Shown in pieces: positions 54,260-62,425 of a stretch of 64,000 nt of DNA (the first letter of the stretch is position 1; every line of letters starts with the position of its first letter). A program made the position numbers and the translations under genes. The DNA comes from Nesterenkonia sp. E16_10 (GTDB lineage Bacteria; Actinomycetota; Actinomycetes; Actinomycetales; Micrococcaceae): assembly GCF_017347085.1 (NCBI RefSeq), contig NZ_JADPSA010000029.1, forward strand, positions 248,001 to 312,000, written 5' to 3'. Under the pieces are notes generated by a model. The model saw nothing but the letters and a program-made list of their open reading frames with translations, was not told the DNA's origin and did not search any database.

Positions 54260-54802
54260 CTAGCGGTTCGCCTCCCAGGCCTCGGCCACCAGGGCGCGGG
54301 TCTCGCCCAGGGTCTGTGAGAGGTTCTTCGTCTGCGCGATGATCGGCATGAAGTTGGTGTCCCCGTTCCAGCGCGGGATCACGTGCTGGTGCAGGTGCAC
54401 GGCGATGCCCGCCCCGCCGACCTTGCCCTGGTTCACCCCGAGATTGAACCCTCCCGGGTTCGCCGTGGCGCGCAGCACGCGCATGCACTCCTGGGTCAGC
54501 GTGATGAACTCCGAGGCCTCCTCGGCGTCGAGATCGGTGAGGTCCGGGACGTGCCGGTAGGGGCAGACCATCAGGTGGCCGGGGTTATAGGGGTAGAGGT
54601 TCAGCAGCACGAAGCAGCGTTCACCGCGGTGCACGATCAGCGACTCCTCGTCGCTGCGCTTCGGCCCCTGGCAGAACGGGCAGTCGCTTGACCCTCTGAC
54701 CTGGTCCTGGCCGCGCTGGTGGTAGGCAGCACGGTGTGGGGTCCAGAGGCGCTGGAAGGCATCGGGCACGCCTGCCAGTTCAAACTCGTCGCCGGACCCC
54801 AC
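54260..54802 (-). CDS. HIT family nucleotide hydrolase/transferase
   Basis: Protein of 180 aa with the histidine triad HLHQHVIPRW near residue 145 and a possible zinc ligand pair in DCPFCQGPK. Family members hydrolyse or transfer nucleotides; the mycobacterial counterpart at this locus is an AP4A phosphorylase. The GTG at 54802 starts 5 bases past the thrS stop, with AAGGAAGG inside the thrS end as ribosome binding site. It is directly followed by pgsA. Confidence 0.88.
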   Translation of the reverse strand: MGSGDEFELAGVPDAFQRLWTPHRAAYHQRGQDQVRGSSDCPFCQGPKRSDEESLIVHRGERCFVLLNLYPYNPGHLMVCPYRHVPDLTDLDAEEASEFITLTQECMRVLRATANPGGFNLGVNQGKVGGAGIAVHLHQHVIPRWNGDTNFMPIIAQTKNLSQTLGETRALVAEAWEANR

Positions 54803-54807
54803 TCGGC

Positions 54808-56877
54808 TCAGCCTTCCTTGGATTCGATGGCCGCGAGGATCCGGGCCACCGCCGCGTCCACCGGCACCTGGTTGTCCTGGCTGCCGTCGCGGAACCGGAA
54901 GGAGACCGCTCCGGCGTCGACGTCGTCGCCCCCGGCGATCAGCACGAACGGGATCTTGTCCTTCGACGCCGTGCGGATCTTCTTCGGGAAGCGGTCGCTG
55001 CTGTCCTCGAGCTCGGCACGCACACCGGCGGCCTGCAGCTTCGCGACGACCTCGGTGAGGTAGTCGTTGAATGGCTCGGCGACCGGGATCGCGCGGACCT
55101 GGACCGGTGAGAGCCAGACCGGGAACGCACCTGCATAGTGTTCGGTGAGCACGCCGAGGAAGCGTTCGATGGAGCCGAACTTCGCGGCGTGGATCATCAC
55201 CGGTTCCTGGCGGGTGCCGTCGGCGGCCTGGTATTCCAGGCCGAAGCGCGCGGGCTGGTTGAAGTCGTACTGCACCGTGGACATCTGCCAGGTCCGCCCG
55301 ATGGCGTCGCGGGCCTGCACGGAGATCTTCGGTCCGTAGTAGGCCGCGCCGCCGGGATCGGCGACCAGCTCCAGGCCGGTCTCGTTGGCGACGTCCTCGA
55401 GCACCTTGGTGGCCTCGGCCCACTGCTCGGCGCTGCCGATGAACTTCTCGGAGTCCTCATCCCGGGTGGAGAGCTCCAGGTAGAAGTCATCGAGTCCGAA
55501 GTCACGCAGCAGCGAGAGCACGAAGCTGAGCAGGTGGCGGACCTCGTCGGGGGCCTGTTCCTTGGTGACATAGGAGTGCGAGTCGTCCTGGGCGAAGCCG
55601 CGCACCCGGGTCAGGCCGTGGATCACGCCGGACTTCTCGTAGCGGTAGACCGAGCCGAACTCGAAGAGTCGCATCGGCAGCTCCCGGTAGGAGCGTCCGC
55701 GGGAGCGGTAGATCAGGTTGTGCATCGGGCAGTTCATCGCCTTGAGCCGGTAGTCCTGGCCCTGTTTGGTGATGTTGCCCTCGGCGTCGCGCTCCTCATC
55801 CACGTGCAGCGGCGGGAACATGGTGTCGGCGTAGTAGGGCAGGTGTCCCGAGGTGTGGAACAGGCCGTCCTTGGAGATGTGCGGGGTGCCCACGTACTGG
55901 AATCCGGCCTCGATGTGCCGGGTCCGGACGTAGTCCTCCATCTCGCGCTTGATGATGCCGCCCTTGGGGTGGAACAGCGGCAGACCCGATCCCAGCTCGT
56001 CGGGGAAGCTGAAGAGGTCCAGCTCGGAGCCCAGCCGGCGGTGGTCGCGGCGCTCGGCCTCGGCCAGCCGCTCCTTATAGGCCTTGAGGTCCTCCTTGGT
56101 GGGCCAGGCGGTGCCGTAGAGCCGCTGCAGCTGAGGGTTGGTCTCCTTGCCGCGCCAGTAGGCGGCGGCGGAGCGCATCACGGCGTAGGCGTTGGCGATC
56201 AGCTTGGTGTTGGGCAGGTGCGGGCCGCGGCACAGGTCGGACCAGATTCGCTCGCCGTGGCGATCGACGTTGTGGTAGATCGTGATCTCCCCGCCACCGA
56301 CCTCGATGTTGGCGCCCTCGGCGGCCTCTGCGGCACCGTTGGATCCCGCGGCGGCGCTGGCGACGCCGAGCAGCTCGAGCTTATACGGCTCATCCGCCAT
56401 CGCGGCCTTGGCCTGCTCCTCGCTGACCACCTCGCGCTCGAACTGCTGGGTCTGGTTGATCAGCTTCTGCATGGCCTTCTCGATCTTCTTGAGATCCTCA
56501 GGCGTGAAGGGCTCGGCGACGTCGAAGTCGAAGTAGAACCCGTCGGTGATGTAGGGGCCGATGCCGAGCTTGGCCTCGGGGTAGAGCTGCTGGACCGCCT
56601 GGGCCATCACGTGGGCGGTGGAGTGGCGCAGCACGTTGAGCCCGTCGGGGCTGGAGATGTCCACAGCCTCGACGACGGCGCCGGCCGGGATCTCGCGGGA
56701 GAGGTCCCAGAGCTCGCCGTCCACCCGCATGACCACGGTGGTCTTCTGCGCGGCGAAGAGCGTGGTGCCCGTGGTGCCGCGTTCGATGCTCGCCGTCTCG
56801 CCGTCGCGGGTGATGCTGATGGATTCAGCCGGCGCTGACGCCTGGGACGGGGCTTCCGATGCTGCGTTTTCGGACAC
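54808..56877 (-). CDS. thrS: Threonyl-tRNA synthetase
   Basis: Class II synthetase of 689 aa: TGS domain, editing domain with HSTAH and CRGPH, catalytic core and anticodon-binding domain. The catalytic zinc ligands are Cys in MNCPMHN, His in [13 protein letters not shown] and His in [14 protein letters not shown]. The GTG at 56877 is chosen because GAGGAG lies 10 bases upstream; the in-frame ATGs at 56898 and 56895 overlap that signal. A 30-residue insert with [16 protein letters not shown] is in the editing region. It heads the thrS-HIT-pgsA unit. Confidence 0.96.
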   Translation of the reverse strand: MSENAASEAPSQASAPAESISITRDGETASIERGTTGTTLFAAQKTTVVMRVDGELWDLSREIPAGAVVEAVDISSPDGLNVLRHSTAHVMAQAVQQLYPEAKLGIGPYITDGFYFDFDVAEPFTPEDLKKIEKAMQKLINQTQQFEREVVSEEQAKAAMADEPYKLELLGVASAAAGSNGAAEAAEGANIEVGGGEITIYHNVDRHGERIWSDLCRGPHLPNTKLIANAYAVMRSAAAYWRGKETNPQLQRLYGTAWPTKEDLKAYKERLAEAERRDHRRLGSELDLFSFPDELGSGLPLFHPKGGIIKREMEDYVRTRHIEAGFQYVGTPHISKDGLFHTSGHLPYYADTMFPPLHVDEERDAEGNITKQGQDYRLKAMNCPMHNLIYRSRGRSYRELPMRLFEFGSVYRYEKSGVIHGLTRVRGFAQDDSHSYVTKEQAPDEVRHLLSFVLSLLRDFGLDDFYLELSTRDEDSEKFIGSAEQWAEATKVLEDVANETGLELVADPGGAAYYGPKISVQARDAIGRTWQMSTVQYDFNQPARFGLEYQAADGTRQEPVMIHAAKFGSIERFLGVLTEHYAGAFPVWLSPVQVRAIPVAEPFNDYLTEVVAKLQAAGVRAELEDSSDRFPKKIRTASKDKIPFVLIAGGDDVDAGAVSFRFRDGSQDNQVPVDAAVARILAAIESKEG

Positions 56878-56952
56878 GTGGGATGTACTCCTCATCAATG
56901 ATCTGCGGACCCAGGTGATTCTACGGGAACCCCGGCGGAACTGACGCGGGGC

Positions 56953-57831
56953 TCAGTCGCGCTGGCACCCTGGACACCAGTAGAGCCGTCGGCCCTGCAG
57001 CTCGGCGGCCTCGATGAGCGTCGCGCAGCGTGGACAGGCGGTGCCCTGGTGCTTATAGACCCAGTGCCGACGCGAGCCGCCGGAGCGCACGGTACGGATC
57101 CGACCCTCCGCGACCCCGTCGCGCAGCTGCTCGGTGAGCCGATCCCACAGCCTCGCCGCACGATCCGGGTCCAGCTGGTTGCTGGGAGTGTGCGGGTCGA
57201 GACGCTCGAGGAAGAGCGACTCCGCGCGGTAGATGTTGCCCACCCCGGCGATGACCGCCTGGTCCATCAGGGCCGCGGCGATGCTGATCCGACGTCGGCG
57301 CAGGTTGTGCAGGAAGCGCTCACGCAGCTGCGCATCGGCCCGGGCGTCCTGGCTGAGCCCCTGGCGCAGCGGATCCGGCCCCAGCCGATCCACGACGGCC
57401 TGGTACTCGGAGAGGTCCAACACCGCGCAGGTGGTCGGGCCGCGCAGGTCCGCCCAGCCGTGCCGGGCGCTCACCCGGGCGCGCACCGCCCCCTTGGGCG
57501 GCTCGGGGATCAGCCAGCCGTCCTCGGCGTAGCGCGGTTCGAGGGTGCCCACCGCGGCGCGCGGGGCACCGACCGTGGCCTCCGCCGCGAACTCCGCGTC
57601 GCCGCGGAAGCTGAACGCGCCGTAGAGGCCCAGGTGGACCTGCCACACCTCGGGGCCGAGGTGCACGAACAGGTGCTTGCCCCAGGCCTCGGCATGCTCG
57701 GGCACCTGCCCGTCCAGACGCTGCGCACCAGCGCTGAACCGGCCCTGCGGGGAGCTGACCCGCCACGGATGACCGGCGAAGACCGTGTTGATCTGCGCGG
57801 CGAGCCGGTGGAGGGTGTGGCCTTCAGGCAT
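56953..57831 (-). CDS. nei: Formamidopyrimidine/endonuclease VIII-type DNA glycosylase
   Basis: Base-excision repair glycosylase/AP lyase of 292 aa. The catalytic N-terminus is (M)PEGHTLHRLA, with the Pro1-Glu2 pair, and GHTLHR rather than GLPEVE points to the Nei2 branch. GVGNIYRAESLFLERLDP is the helix-two-turn-helix, and the C-terminus has the zinc finger CPRCATLIEAAELQGRRLYW then CPGC. It starts 3 bases after rpiB stops and precedes thrS on the same strand. Confidence 0.92.
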   Translation of the reverse strand: MPEGHTLHRLAAQINTVFAGHPWRVSSPQGRFSAGAQRLDGQVPEHAEAWGKHLFVHLGPEVWQVHLGLYGAFSFRGDAEFAAEATVGAPRAAVGTLEPRYAEDGWLIPEPPKGAVRARVSARHGWADLRGPTTCAVLDLSEYQAVVDRLGPDPLRQGLSQDARADAQLRERFLHNLRRRRISIAAALMDQAVIAGVGNIYRAESLFLERLDPHTPSNQLDPDRAARLWDRLTEQLRDGVAEGRIRTVRSGGSRRHWVYKHQGTACPRCATLIEAAELQGRRLYWCPGCQRD

Positions 57832-57834
57832 GGA

Positions 57835-58320
57835 TCAGTCGAGGATCTCGCCGGTGAGCTCATAGTGGGAGATCTTCCCGATCCGGCGGGCGTGGCGCTC
57901 ATCCCCGGTGAACTCGGCACCCAGGAAGGCCTCCACGATCCCAGTGGCCTCCGCGAGGCTGTGCTGACGACCGCCGAGGGCGACGACGTTGGCGTCGTTG
58001 TGCTCCCGGGCGAGGACCGCGGTGTCGTGGTTCCAGGCCAGCGCGGCCCGGACCCCGGTGACCTTGTTCGCCGCGATCTGCTCGCCGTTGCCGGACCCGC
58101 CCAGCACGATCCCCAGCGCACGCCGTCCCGCACCCTGGGCGGCGACCACCGCCTCGGCGGCACGGATGCAGAACGCGGGGTAGTCATCCAGCGCGTCGTA
58201 TTCCCGCGGTCCGTGATCGATGAGGGTATGGCCGAGGCCGCGCAGATGATCCACCAGGTGGGCCGAGAGCTCCATCCCGGCGTGATCGGTGGCGATGTGG
58301 ACTTCCATGCTGTCTACCAT
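57835..58320 (-). CDS. rpiB: Ribose-5-phosphate isomerase B
   Basis: RpiB/LacAB-family sugar phosphate isomerase, 161 aa, in the pentose phosphate pathway. It has IATDHAGMELSAHL, DHGPREYDALDDYP, the catalytic-loop region LGIVLGGSGNGEQIAANKV and AWNHDTAVLAREHNDANVV. The usual active-site Cys of GCGTG-type loops is replaced by Ser-Gly, the form common in actinobacteria. The ATG at 58320 has AGAAGAG upstream; an ATG at 58308 is an alternative closer to the family start. Confidence 0.93.
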   Translation of the reverse strand: MVDSMEVHIATDHAGMELSAHLVDHLRGLGHTLIDHGPREYDALDDYPAFCIRAAEAVVAAQGAGRRALGIVLGGSGNGEQIAANKVTGVRAALAWNHDTAVLAREHNDANVVALGGRQHSLAEATGIVEAFLGAEFTGDERHARRIGKISHYELTGEILD

Positions 58321-58484
58321 GATCTCTTCTCAGACCTTTCGGGACGAGGGCGCGGGTGGCCCGAGGGCCGGGTCAATCCTACGCCGCGCGGGGAGGTGTC
58401 GGCGCTGGCGGCCGGGCAGCGCGGCCGACGGGAACAGGGGCTGAGCGAGTATCGTTGCACCCTGCACCGCGCAACAGGAGGAAC

Positions 58485-59099
58485 ATGTCCGAGAAAGAGT
58501 CCCAGCCCGCCCGCGAGCTTCCGAAGTTCTCGAACCGCCTGGGGGCACCGATCGCCACCGTGCGTCCGGTCGGCAAGCCTCCCTCGCAGGTCTCGGGCCT
58601 GCCCGGCCGCCCCGCCGCAGACCAGTCCGTCCAGCCAGGCGATGCACGGCCGAGCCCGGCCGAGGGAATCCCGCTGAGCCCCGCGCTCCCCCATCCCGGG
58701 CAGTCGGGCGCCGAGCAGTCCGGCGCCGAGCAGCAGAGCTTCTACGACGCCGTCGGAGGCCGCAAGACCTTCGAGACCATCGTCGAGGTCTTCTACGCGC
58801 ATGTGGCCGAGGATGAGGACTTCCGGGAGATGTACCCGGAGGCGGACTTGGAACCTGCCAAGGAGCGCCTGCTGACGTTCCTGGAGCAGTACTGGGGCGG
58901 ACCGCGCACCTACCAGGAGCAGCGCGGGCACCCCCGGCTCCGGATGCGGCACATGCCCTTCGCCGTGGACGCGCAGGCCCGGGACAAGTGGCTGAGGTTC
59001 ATGCGCGCCGGAGTCGACGCCGCGGAGCTCTCCCCGCTGCACGATCAGATCCTCTGGGACTACCTGGAGCGCGCCGCGCACTCGATGGTCAACAGCTGA
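58485..59099 (+). CDS. glbO: Group II truncated hemoglobin (GlbO-like) with N-terminal extension
   Basis: Heme protein of 204 aa. The globin fold starts at about residue 86 ([19 protein letters not shown]) and has [40 protein letters not shown] and HMPFAV with the proximal His, then WLRFMRAGV. The Trp of WGG matches the G8 Trp of TrHbO. GlbO proteins bind O2/NO and peroxide. The first 85 residues are a Pro/Gly/Ser/Gln-rich extension that ordinary GlbO lacks. AGGAGGAAC precedes the ATG. Confidence 0.9.
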   Translation: MSEKESQPARELPKFSNRLGAPIATVRPVGKPPSQVSGLPGRPAADQSVQPGDARPSPAEGIPLSPALPHPGQSGAEQSGAEQQSFYDAVGGRKTFETIVEVFYAHVAEDEDFREMYPEADLEPAKERLLTFLEQYWGGPRTYQEQRGHPRLRMRHMPFAVDAQARDKWLRFMRAGVDAAELSPLHDQILWDYLERAAHSMVNS

Positions 59100-59103
59100 G
59101 CCG

Positions 59104-59120
59104 GAGCGGGTCACCCCGCT
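59104..59120. terminator. Weak terminator between glbO and the convergent hypothetical
   Basis: AGCGGG/CCCGCT around TCAC forms a 6-bp GC hairpin 5 bp after the glbO stop. Confidence 0.4.
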
Positions 59121-59163
59121 TCAGCGTGAGACATCGTCCGGGCCGGGCCTGAGGGCGCGCGGC

Positions 59164-59886
59164 TCAGAGACTCGGCTCCCGGGTGCTGCGGCACAGGATG
59201 TGGCCGCCCTGCGAGCTGAGCCGGACCCAGCGGCCCCGACGGTGGATCGCGGTGGAGCCGCCGGCGCCCTCGGAGGCGAGGAAGTTCAGCGCGTGGGCCC
59301 CGAAGGCCGCGCCCGCCGGGATGGCGGCCTCGCTCAACGTCTGCGTCTGGGCTTGTTGCCCAGCGTCGGCTGAAGCATCGGTCTCCAGATCCCGGCCCCA
59401 GACCTGCTCCCGAACCTGCTCGACGACGGCGGCGCCCGCGGTGGTCGGCACCGCTTCGGTGATCTGGGCGATGCCTGATGCGGCCTGGGATCGCAGCTGG
59501 TCATCGGGAACGCTTCCCAGCGGCTCCCACCCCGAGCGTGGTGGCGTCACGGCCGCCCAGGGCACGCTGAGCCGGCTCGGCGGCAGCGAGAGCTCGGTCT
59601 CGGCCGGGTTCATCCGGGCGATGCGCTCGCTGATCGAGCTGAGCTCCGCGGTGACATCGGCCCGGGACTCCTCGGCCAGGGCGACGGTGCGCAGTCCCAG
59701 CACCGCCGGCAATTGACTGGTCAGCGATCCCGGGGTCATCACCGGCACCCAGGCGGCGAGCACCCGGCCCACGGCCTGGAGCCGGATCCCCTGTTCCTGG
59801 ATCCGCCGGGCTCGTTTGATGTAGGTGGAGAGGTCCTGGAGCGAGACGGCTTCAGCGAATCGCAGCGAGTCAGTCATGGCGCTCAT
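59164..59886 (-). CDS. Hypothetical protein coupled to gntR
   Basis: Protein of 240 aa without a recognised domain and without a signal peptide or membrane span. The N-terminal part is helical (LQDLSTYIKRARRIQEQGIRL); the middle has SRLSVPWAAVTPPRSGWEPLG and the C-terminus VWGRDLETDASADAG and HALNFLASEGAGG, RRGRWVRLSSQGGHILCR. The final strand-rich part could be a small sensing or binding fold. Its ATG overlaps the gntR stop as ATGA, so it is made with the regulator, although it may simply be co-transcribed. Confidence 0.65.
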   Translation of the reverse strand: MSAMTDSLRFAEAVSLQDLSTYIKRARRIQEQGIRLQAVGRVLAAWVPVMTPGSLTSQLPAVLGLRTVALAEESRADVTAELSSISERIARMNPAETELSLPPSRLSVPWAAVTPPRSGWEPLGSVPDDQLRSQAASGIAQITEAVPTTAGAAVVEQVREQVWGRDLETDASADAGQQAQTQTLSEAAIPAGAAFGAHALNFLASEGAGGSTAIHRRGRWVRLSSQGGHILCRSTREPSL

Positions 59887-60581
59887 TCTTCCAGAGCAGA
59901 GCGCACCTCAGCGACCAGCACCTCCATATAGCGCCGCGCCTCGCGGGGGTCCTGGTCCGCGATCGCTCGGGCCACGCCGTCGTGGGCGTCCAGCGCCTCG
60001 GGCATCGGTCGGGTCGGCATCAGGCCATGCTTGGTGCGTCCGGTGAGGACCTCGGCGACGACGTCGGCCAGGGCCGCGAACATCGAGTTCCCGCCCGCTT
60101 CGAGCATCAGCCGGTGAAAGGCGATGTCCGCCGTGATGAACTCCGTGAGCTGTTCGGACTCCCCCAGCCGGCGCATGGTGGCGGCCAGATCCAGCATCTG
60201 ATGCGCCTGGACCTCGGTCCTTCGTGCAGCCGCCAGCGCGGCGGCCTCGGTCTCGACGGCGATGCGCAGCTGGGTCAGCTCGAAGAACGCGCCGCGCGCG
60301 TCGGCTGAGGCCAGGCGCCAGGCGATCACCGAGGGCGACATCACGTCCCAGTGCTTCGCGGCGGTCACCACGAGCCCGATGCGTCGCTTGGAGTAGAGCA
60401 GACCATGGGACTCCAGGACCTTGACGCTGTCTCGGGCCACGGTGCGCGAGACCCCGAAGCGCTGCTGCAGTGACTCCAGGGTCAGCACGGCCCCAGGTTG
60501 ATGCACCCCATCGACGATCTCGCGTCCGAGGGTCTCGGAGATCGTGTCACGGCCCACTCGGGCCACGGCAGGGTTCGCCAC
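59883..60581 (-). CDS. gntR: FadR-subfamily GntR transcriptional regulator of gluconate metabolism
   Basis: Protein of 232 aa. The N-terminal winged helix has TLGREIVDGVHQPGAVLTLE, LQQRFGVSRTVARDSVKVLESHGLL; the C-terminal FCD ligand domain (about 90-225) has ELRTQLRIAVE-type helix LTQLRIAVETEAAALAA and DIAFHRLMLEAGGNSMF. Gluconate or 6-phosphogluconate is the likely ligand, from the divergent gntK. The GTG at 60581 is supported by AAAGGAG five bases upstream; a longer frame runs through the shared promoter and is rejected. Confidence 0.88.
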   Translation of the reverse strand: MANPAVARVGRDTISETLGREIVDGVHQPGAVLTLESLQQRFGVSRTVARDSVKVLESHGLLYSKRRIGLVVTAAKHWDVMSPSVIAWRLASADARGAFFELTQLRIAVETEAAALAAARRTEVQAHQMLDLAATMRRLGESEQLTEFITADIAFHRLMLEAGGNSMFAALADVVAEVLTGRTKHGLMPTRPMPEALDAHDGVARAIADQDPREARRYMEVLVAEVRSALEE

Positions 60582-60616
60582 GGAGTCTCCTTTCGTCGAT
60601 GCAGAGCCAAACATCA

Positions 60617-60644
60617 CACCTTTAGTCCTTAAAGGTGCTATCTT
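60617..60644. promoter_or_regulatory. gntR-gntK divergent promoter region with dyad and GntR-like site
   Basis: CACCTTTA (60617-60624) and TAAAGGTG (60630-60637) form a perfect 8-bp dyad around GTCCT. Overlapping it on the minus strand is GATAGCACC (60634-60642), one base from GATAGTACC and similar to the GGTAGTACC repeats before gntP. TATCTT (60639-60644) may be the gntK -10. Confidence 0.55.
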
Positions 60645-60706
60645 AATTGACACGTGGTCCCCGTCACAGGGGGCTCGAGAACCAGCCCTCAGCACAAAGG
60701 AATTCG

Positions 60707-61285
60707 ATGTCGAATCCCCCCGCACAGCCTAGCCCGGCTGAACCCGCACCCCCTCGTCACCTTGTGGTGATGGGCGTCTCCGGCTCCGGAAAGTCCACGC
60801 TGGCAGCCGCGCTTGCGGCAGATCTCGGCCTGCCGATGGCTGAAGCCGATGAGTTCCATCCGCCAGAGAACATCGCGAAGATGGCCTCCCAGACGCCGCT
60901 CACCGACGAGGATCGCTGGCCCTGGCTGGAGTCTCTGCGCGATTGGATGTCCACCCAGGCGACCACCGGCAGCGTGATCACCTGCTCGGCGCTGCGGCGC
61001 AGCTACCGCGATGTGCTGCGCACGGCCGCCGGACGGGTGGTGTTCCTCCACGTGGATGTCGAGATTCCGCGACTGAACACCCGGCTGGCCCACCGCAGCG
61101 GACATTTCATGCCCCCGGCGCTCTTGGAGTCCCAGCTGAGCACCCTGGAAGCCCTCGACCCTGAAGAGGACGGCGTGGTGCTCGCAAATGACACCACGGT
61201 CGAGGACCTGCTGGAGTCGGCCCGAGCCTGGCTCCGCAGCAATGTCTGTGCTTCTGACTCCACCGAGGAGCAGAATCCCTCGTGA
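60707..61285 (+). CDS. gntK: Gluconokinase
   Basis: Phosphorylates D-gluconate to 6-phosphogluconate for the pentose phosphate pathway; 192 aa. P-loop GVSGSGKST, then AEADEFHPPENIAKMASQTP and DRWPWLESL, CSALRRSYRDVLR and RSGHFMPPALLESQL, all typical of GntK. AAAGGAA precedes the ATG at 60707. Divergent from gntR. The matching transporter and idonate enzymes are 9 kb away on the other strand. Confidence 0.96.
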   Translation: MSNPPAQPSPAEPAPPRHLVVMGVSGSGKSTLAAALAADLGLPMAEADEFHPPENIAKMASQTPLTDEDRWPWLESLRDWMSTQATTGSVITCSALRRSYRDVLRTAAGRVVFLHVDVEIPRLNTRLAHRSGHFMPPALLESQLSTLEALDPEEDGVVLANDTTVEDLLESARAWLRSNVCASDSTEEQNPS

Positions 61286-61331
61286 CACCCGAAGCGTGAT
61301 CCCCTCCCCCGGAACGGGGCAGAAGGGCCGT

Positions 61332-61337
61332 TAGAGT
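61332..61337 (+). promoter_or_regulatory. -10 box of tesB
   Basis: TAGAGT in the 91-bp gntK-tesB gap, with GAAAGGA before the tesB ATG. Confidence 0.35.
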
Positions 61338-61376
61338 GGAGGCACCTGACTCCGTCCACGCTCGAAAGGACCTCGC

Positions 61377-62414
61377 ATGCCTGATCGCCGTTATGAGGTG
61401 CCCGACGCCGCCGATTCGGTGCAGCAGCTCGTGGACATGCTGCAGCTGAAGCACCTGGATCCCAGCGATGATGAGGCGGCCGCCGGACGCGGCGGGGAGG
61501 ACCATTTCCTCGGGCCGGTGTTCAAGCAGGCCTATTGGCGGGTCTTCGGCGGGCAGGTGCTCGCCCAGGCCGCGACCGCGGCGATGACCACGGTGGACCC
61601 CGACCGGCTGATCCATTCGGTGCACGGCTACTTCCTTCGCCCCGGTGACGCGAGCAAGCCGATCCAGGTCTCGGTGGAGCGGCTGCGCGACGGCGGCTCC
61701 TTCTCTGCGCGCCGCAGCCAGGCCTATCAGGACGGGACCCCGATCCTGTCCATGATCGCGTCCTTCCAGCGGCCCTCGGCCGGGGTGTCGCATCAGCGCA
61801 CGATGCCCGAAGGGGTCCCGGACCCTGAGGATCTGGCGCCTCCCCAGGAGCTGGTCGGCCACGTGAAGCACCCGATCGTGCATGAGTGGGCGCATGGCCG
61901 CCCGTTCGACATCCGCCACGTGGACCGTCCGATCTACCTCGAGGCCGACCAGAACCCGCATGCCACCAGCGCGGTATGGCTCAAGACCAAGGCCGCGCTG
62001 CCCGATGATCCCAATCTCCACCGGGCCGCGATCCTCTACGCCTCGGACTACACGCTGCTGGAACCGGTGCTGCGCCGGCACGGTCTGTACTGGGCCAAGC
62101 CGGAGATGAAGGTCGCCTCGCTGGACCACGCCATGTGGTGGCACCGCGAGGCCCGGGCCGACGAGTGGCTGCTCTATGTCCAGCAGAGCCCGAGCGCGCA
62201 GAACGCCCGCGGGCTTGCCCAGGGATCCATCTACAGCCGCAACGGCGCGCTGGTCGCCTCGGTGGCCCAGGAGGGCATGGTGCGGCCTCCGGAGGGTCTG
62301 CGCCCGATGCTTTCCGAAAAGATGCAGCAGACCCTGGTCAACAGCTCGCGCGCCACCCGGGCGATCAACAAGAAGTACTCCCAGACCTGGTCCTCGCGCT
62401 ACCTGGAGACCTGA
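61377..62414 (+). CDS. tesB: Acyl-CoA thioesterase II
   Basis: Double-hotdog thioesterase hydrolysing fatty acyl-CoAs; 345 aa. The N-terminal hotdog has RVFGGQVLAQAATAAM and SVHGYFLRPGDASKPIQVSV. The second has AAILYASDYTLLEP and ASLDHAMWWHR with the catalytic Asp, then LAQGSIYSRNGALVASVAQEG. An early tail of about 35 residues precedes the fold. It ends 11 bp before the end of the convergent mshA. Confidence 0.94.
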   Translation: MPDRRYEVPDAADSVQQLVDMLQLKHLDPSDDEAAAGRGGEDHFLGPVFKQAYWRVFGGQVLAQAATAAMTTVDPDRLIHSVHGYFLRPGDASKPIQVSVERLRDGGSFSARRSQAYQDGTPILSMIASFQRPSAGVSHQRTMPEGVPDPEDLAPPQELVGHVKHPIVHEWAHGRPFDIRHVDRPIYLEADQNPHATSAVWLKTKAALPDDPNLHRAAILYASDYTLLEPVLRRHGLYWAKPEMKVASLDHAMWWHREARADEWLLYVQQSPSAQNARGLAQGSIYSRNGALVASVAQEGMVRPPEGLRPMLSEKMQQTLVNSSRATRAINKKYSQTWSSRYLET

Positions 62415-62425
62415 GCCGCGCGGGT

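Noticed and set aside
55138-56838. 566-codon plus-strand frame antisense to thrS
   Set aside because: Leu/Gly/Val-rich shadow of thrS whose motifs are complete on the minus strand.
56878-56952. T-box riboswitch before thrS
   Set aside because: The gap between nei and thrS is too short for a T-box and contains no specifier or antiterminator structure.
60582-60725. 48-residue N-terminal extension of gntR
   Set aside because: It covers the divergent promoter and dyad, and AAAGGAG directly precedes the GTG at 60581.
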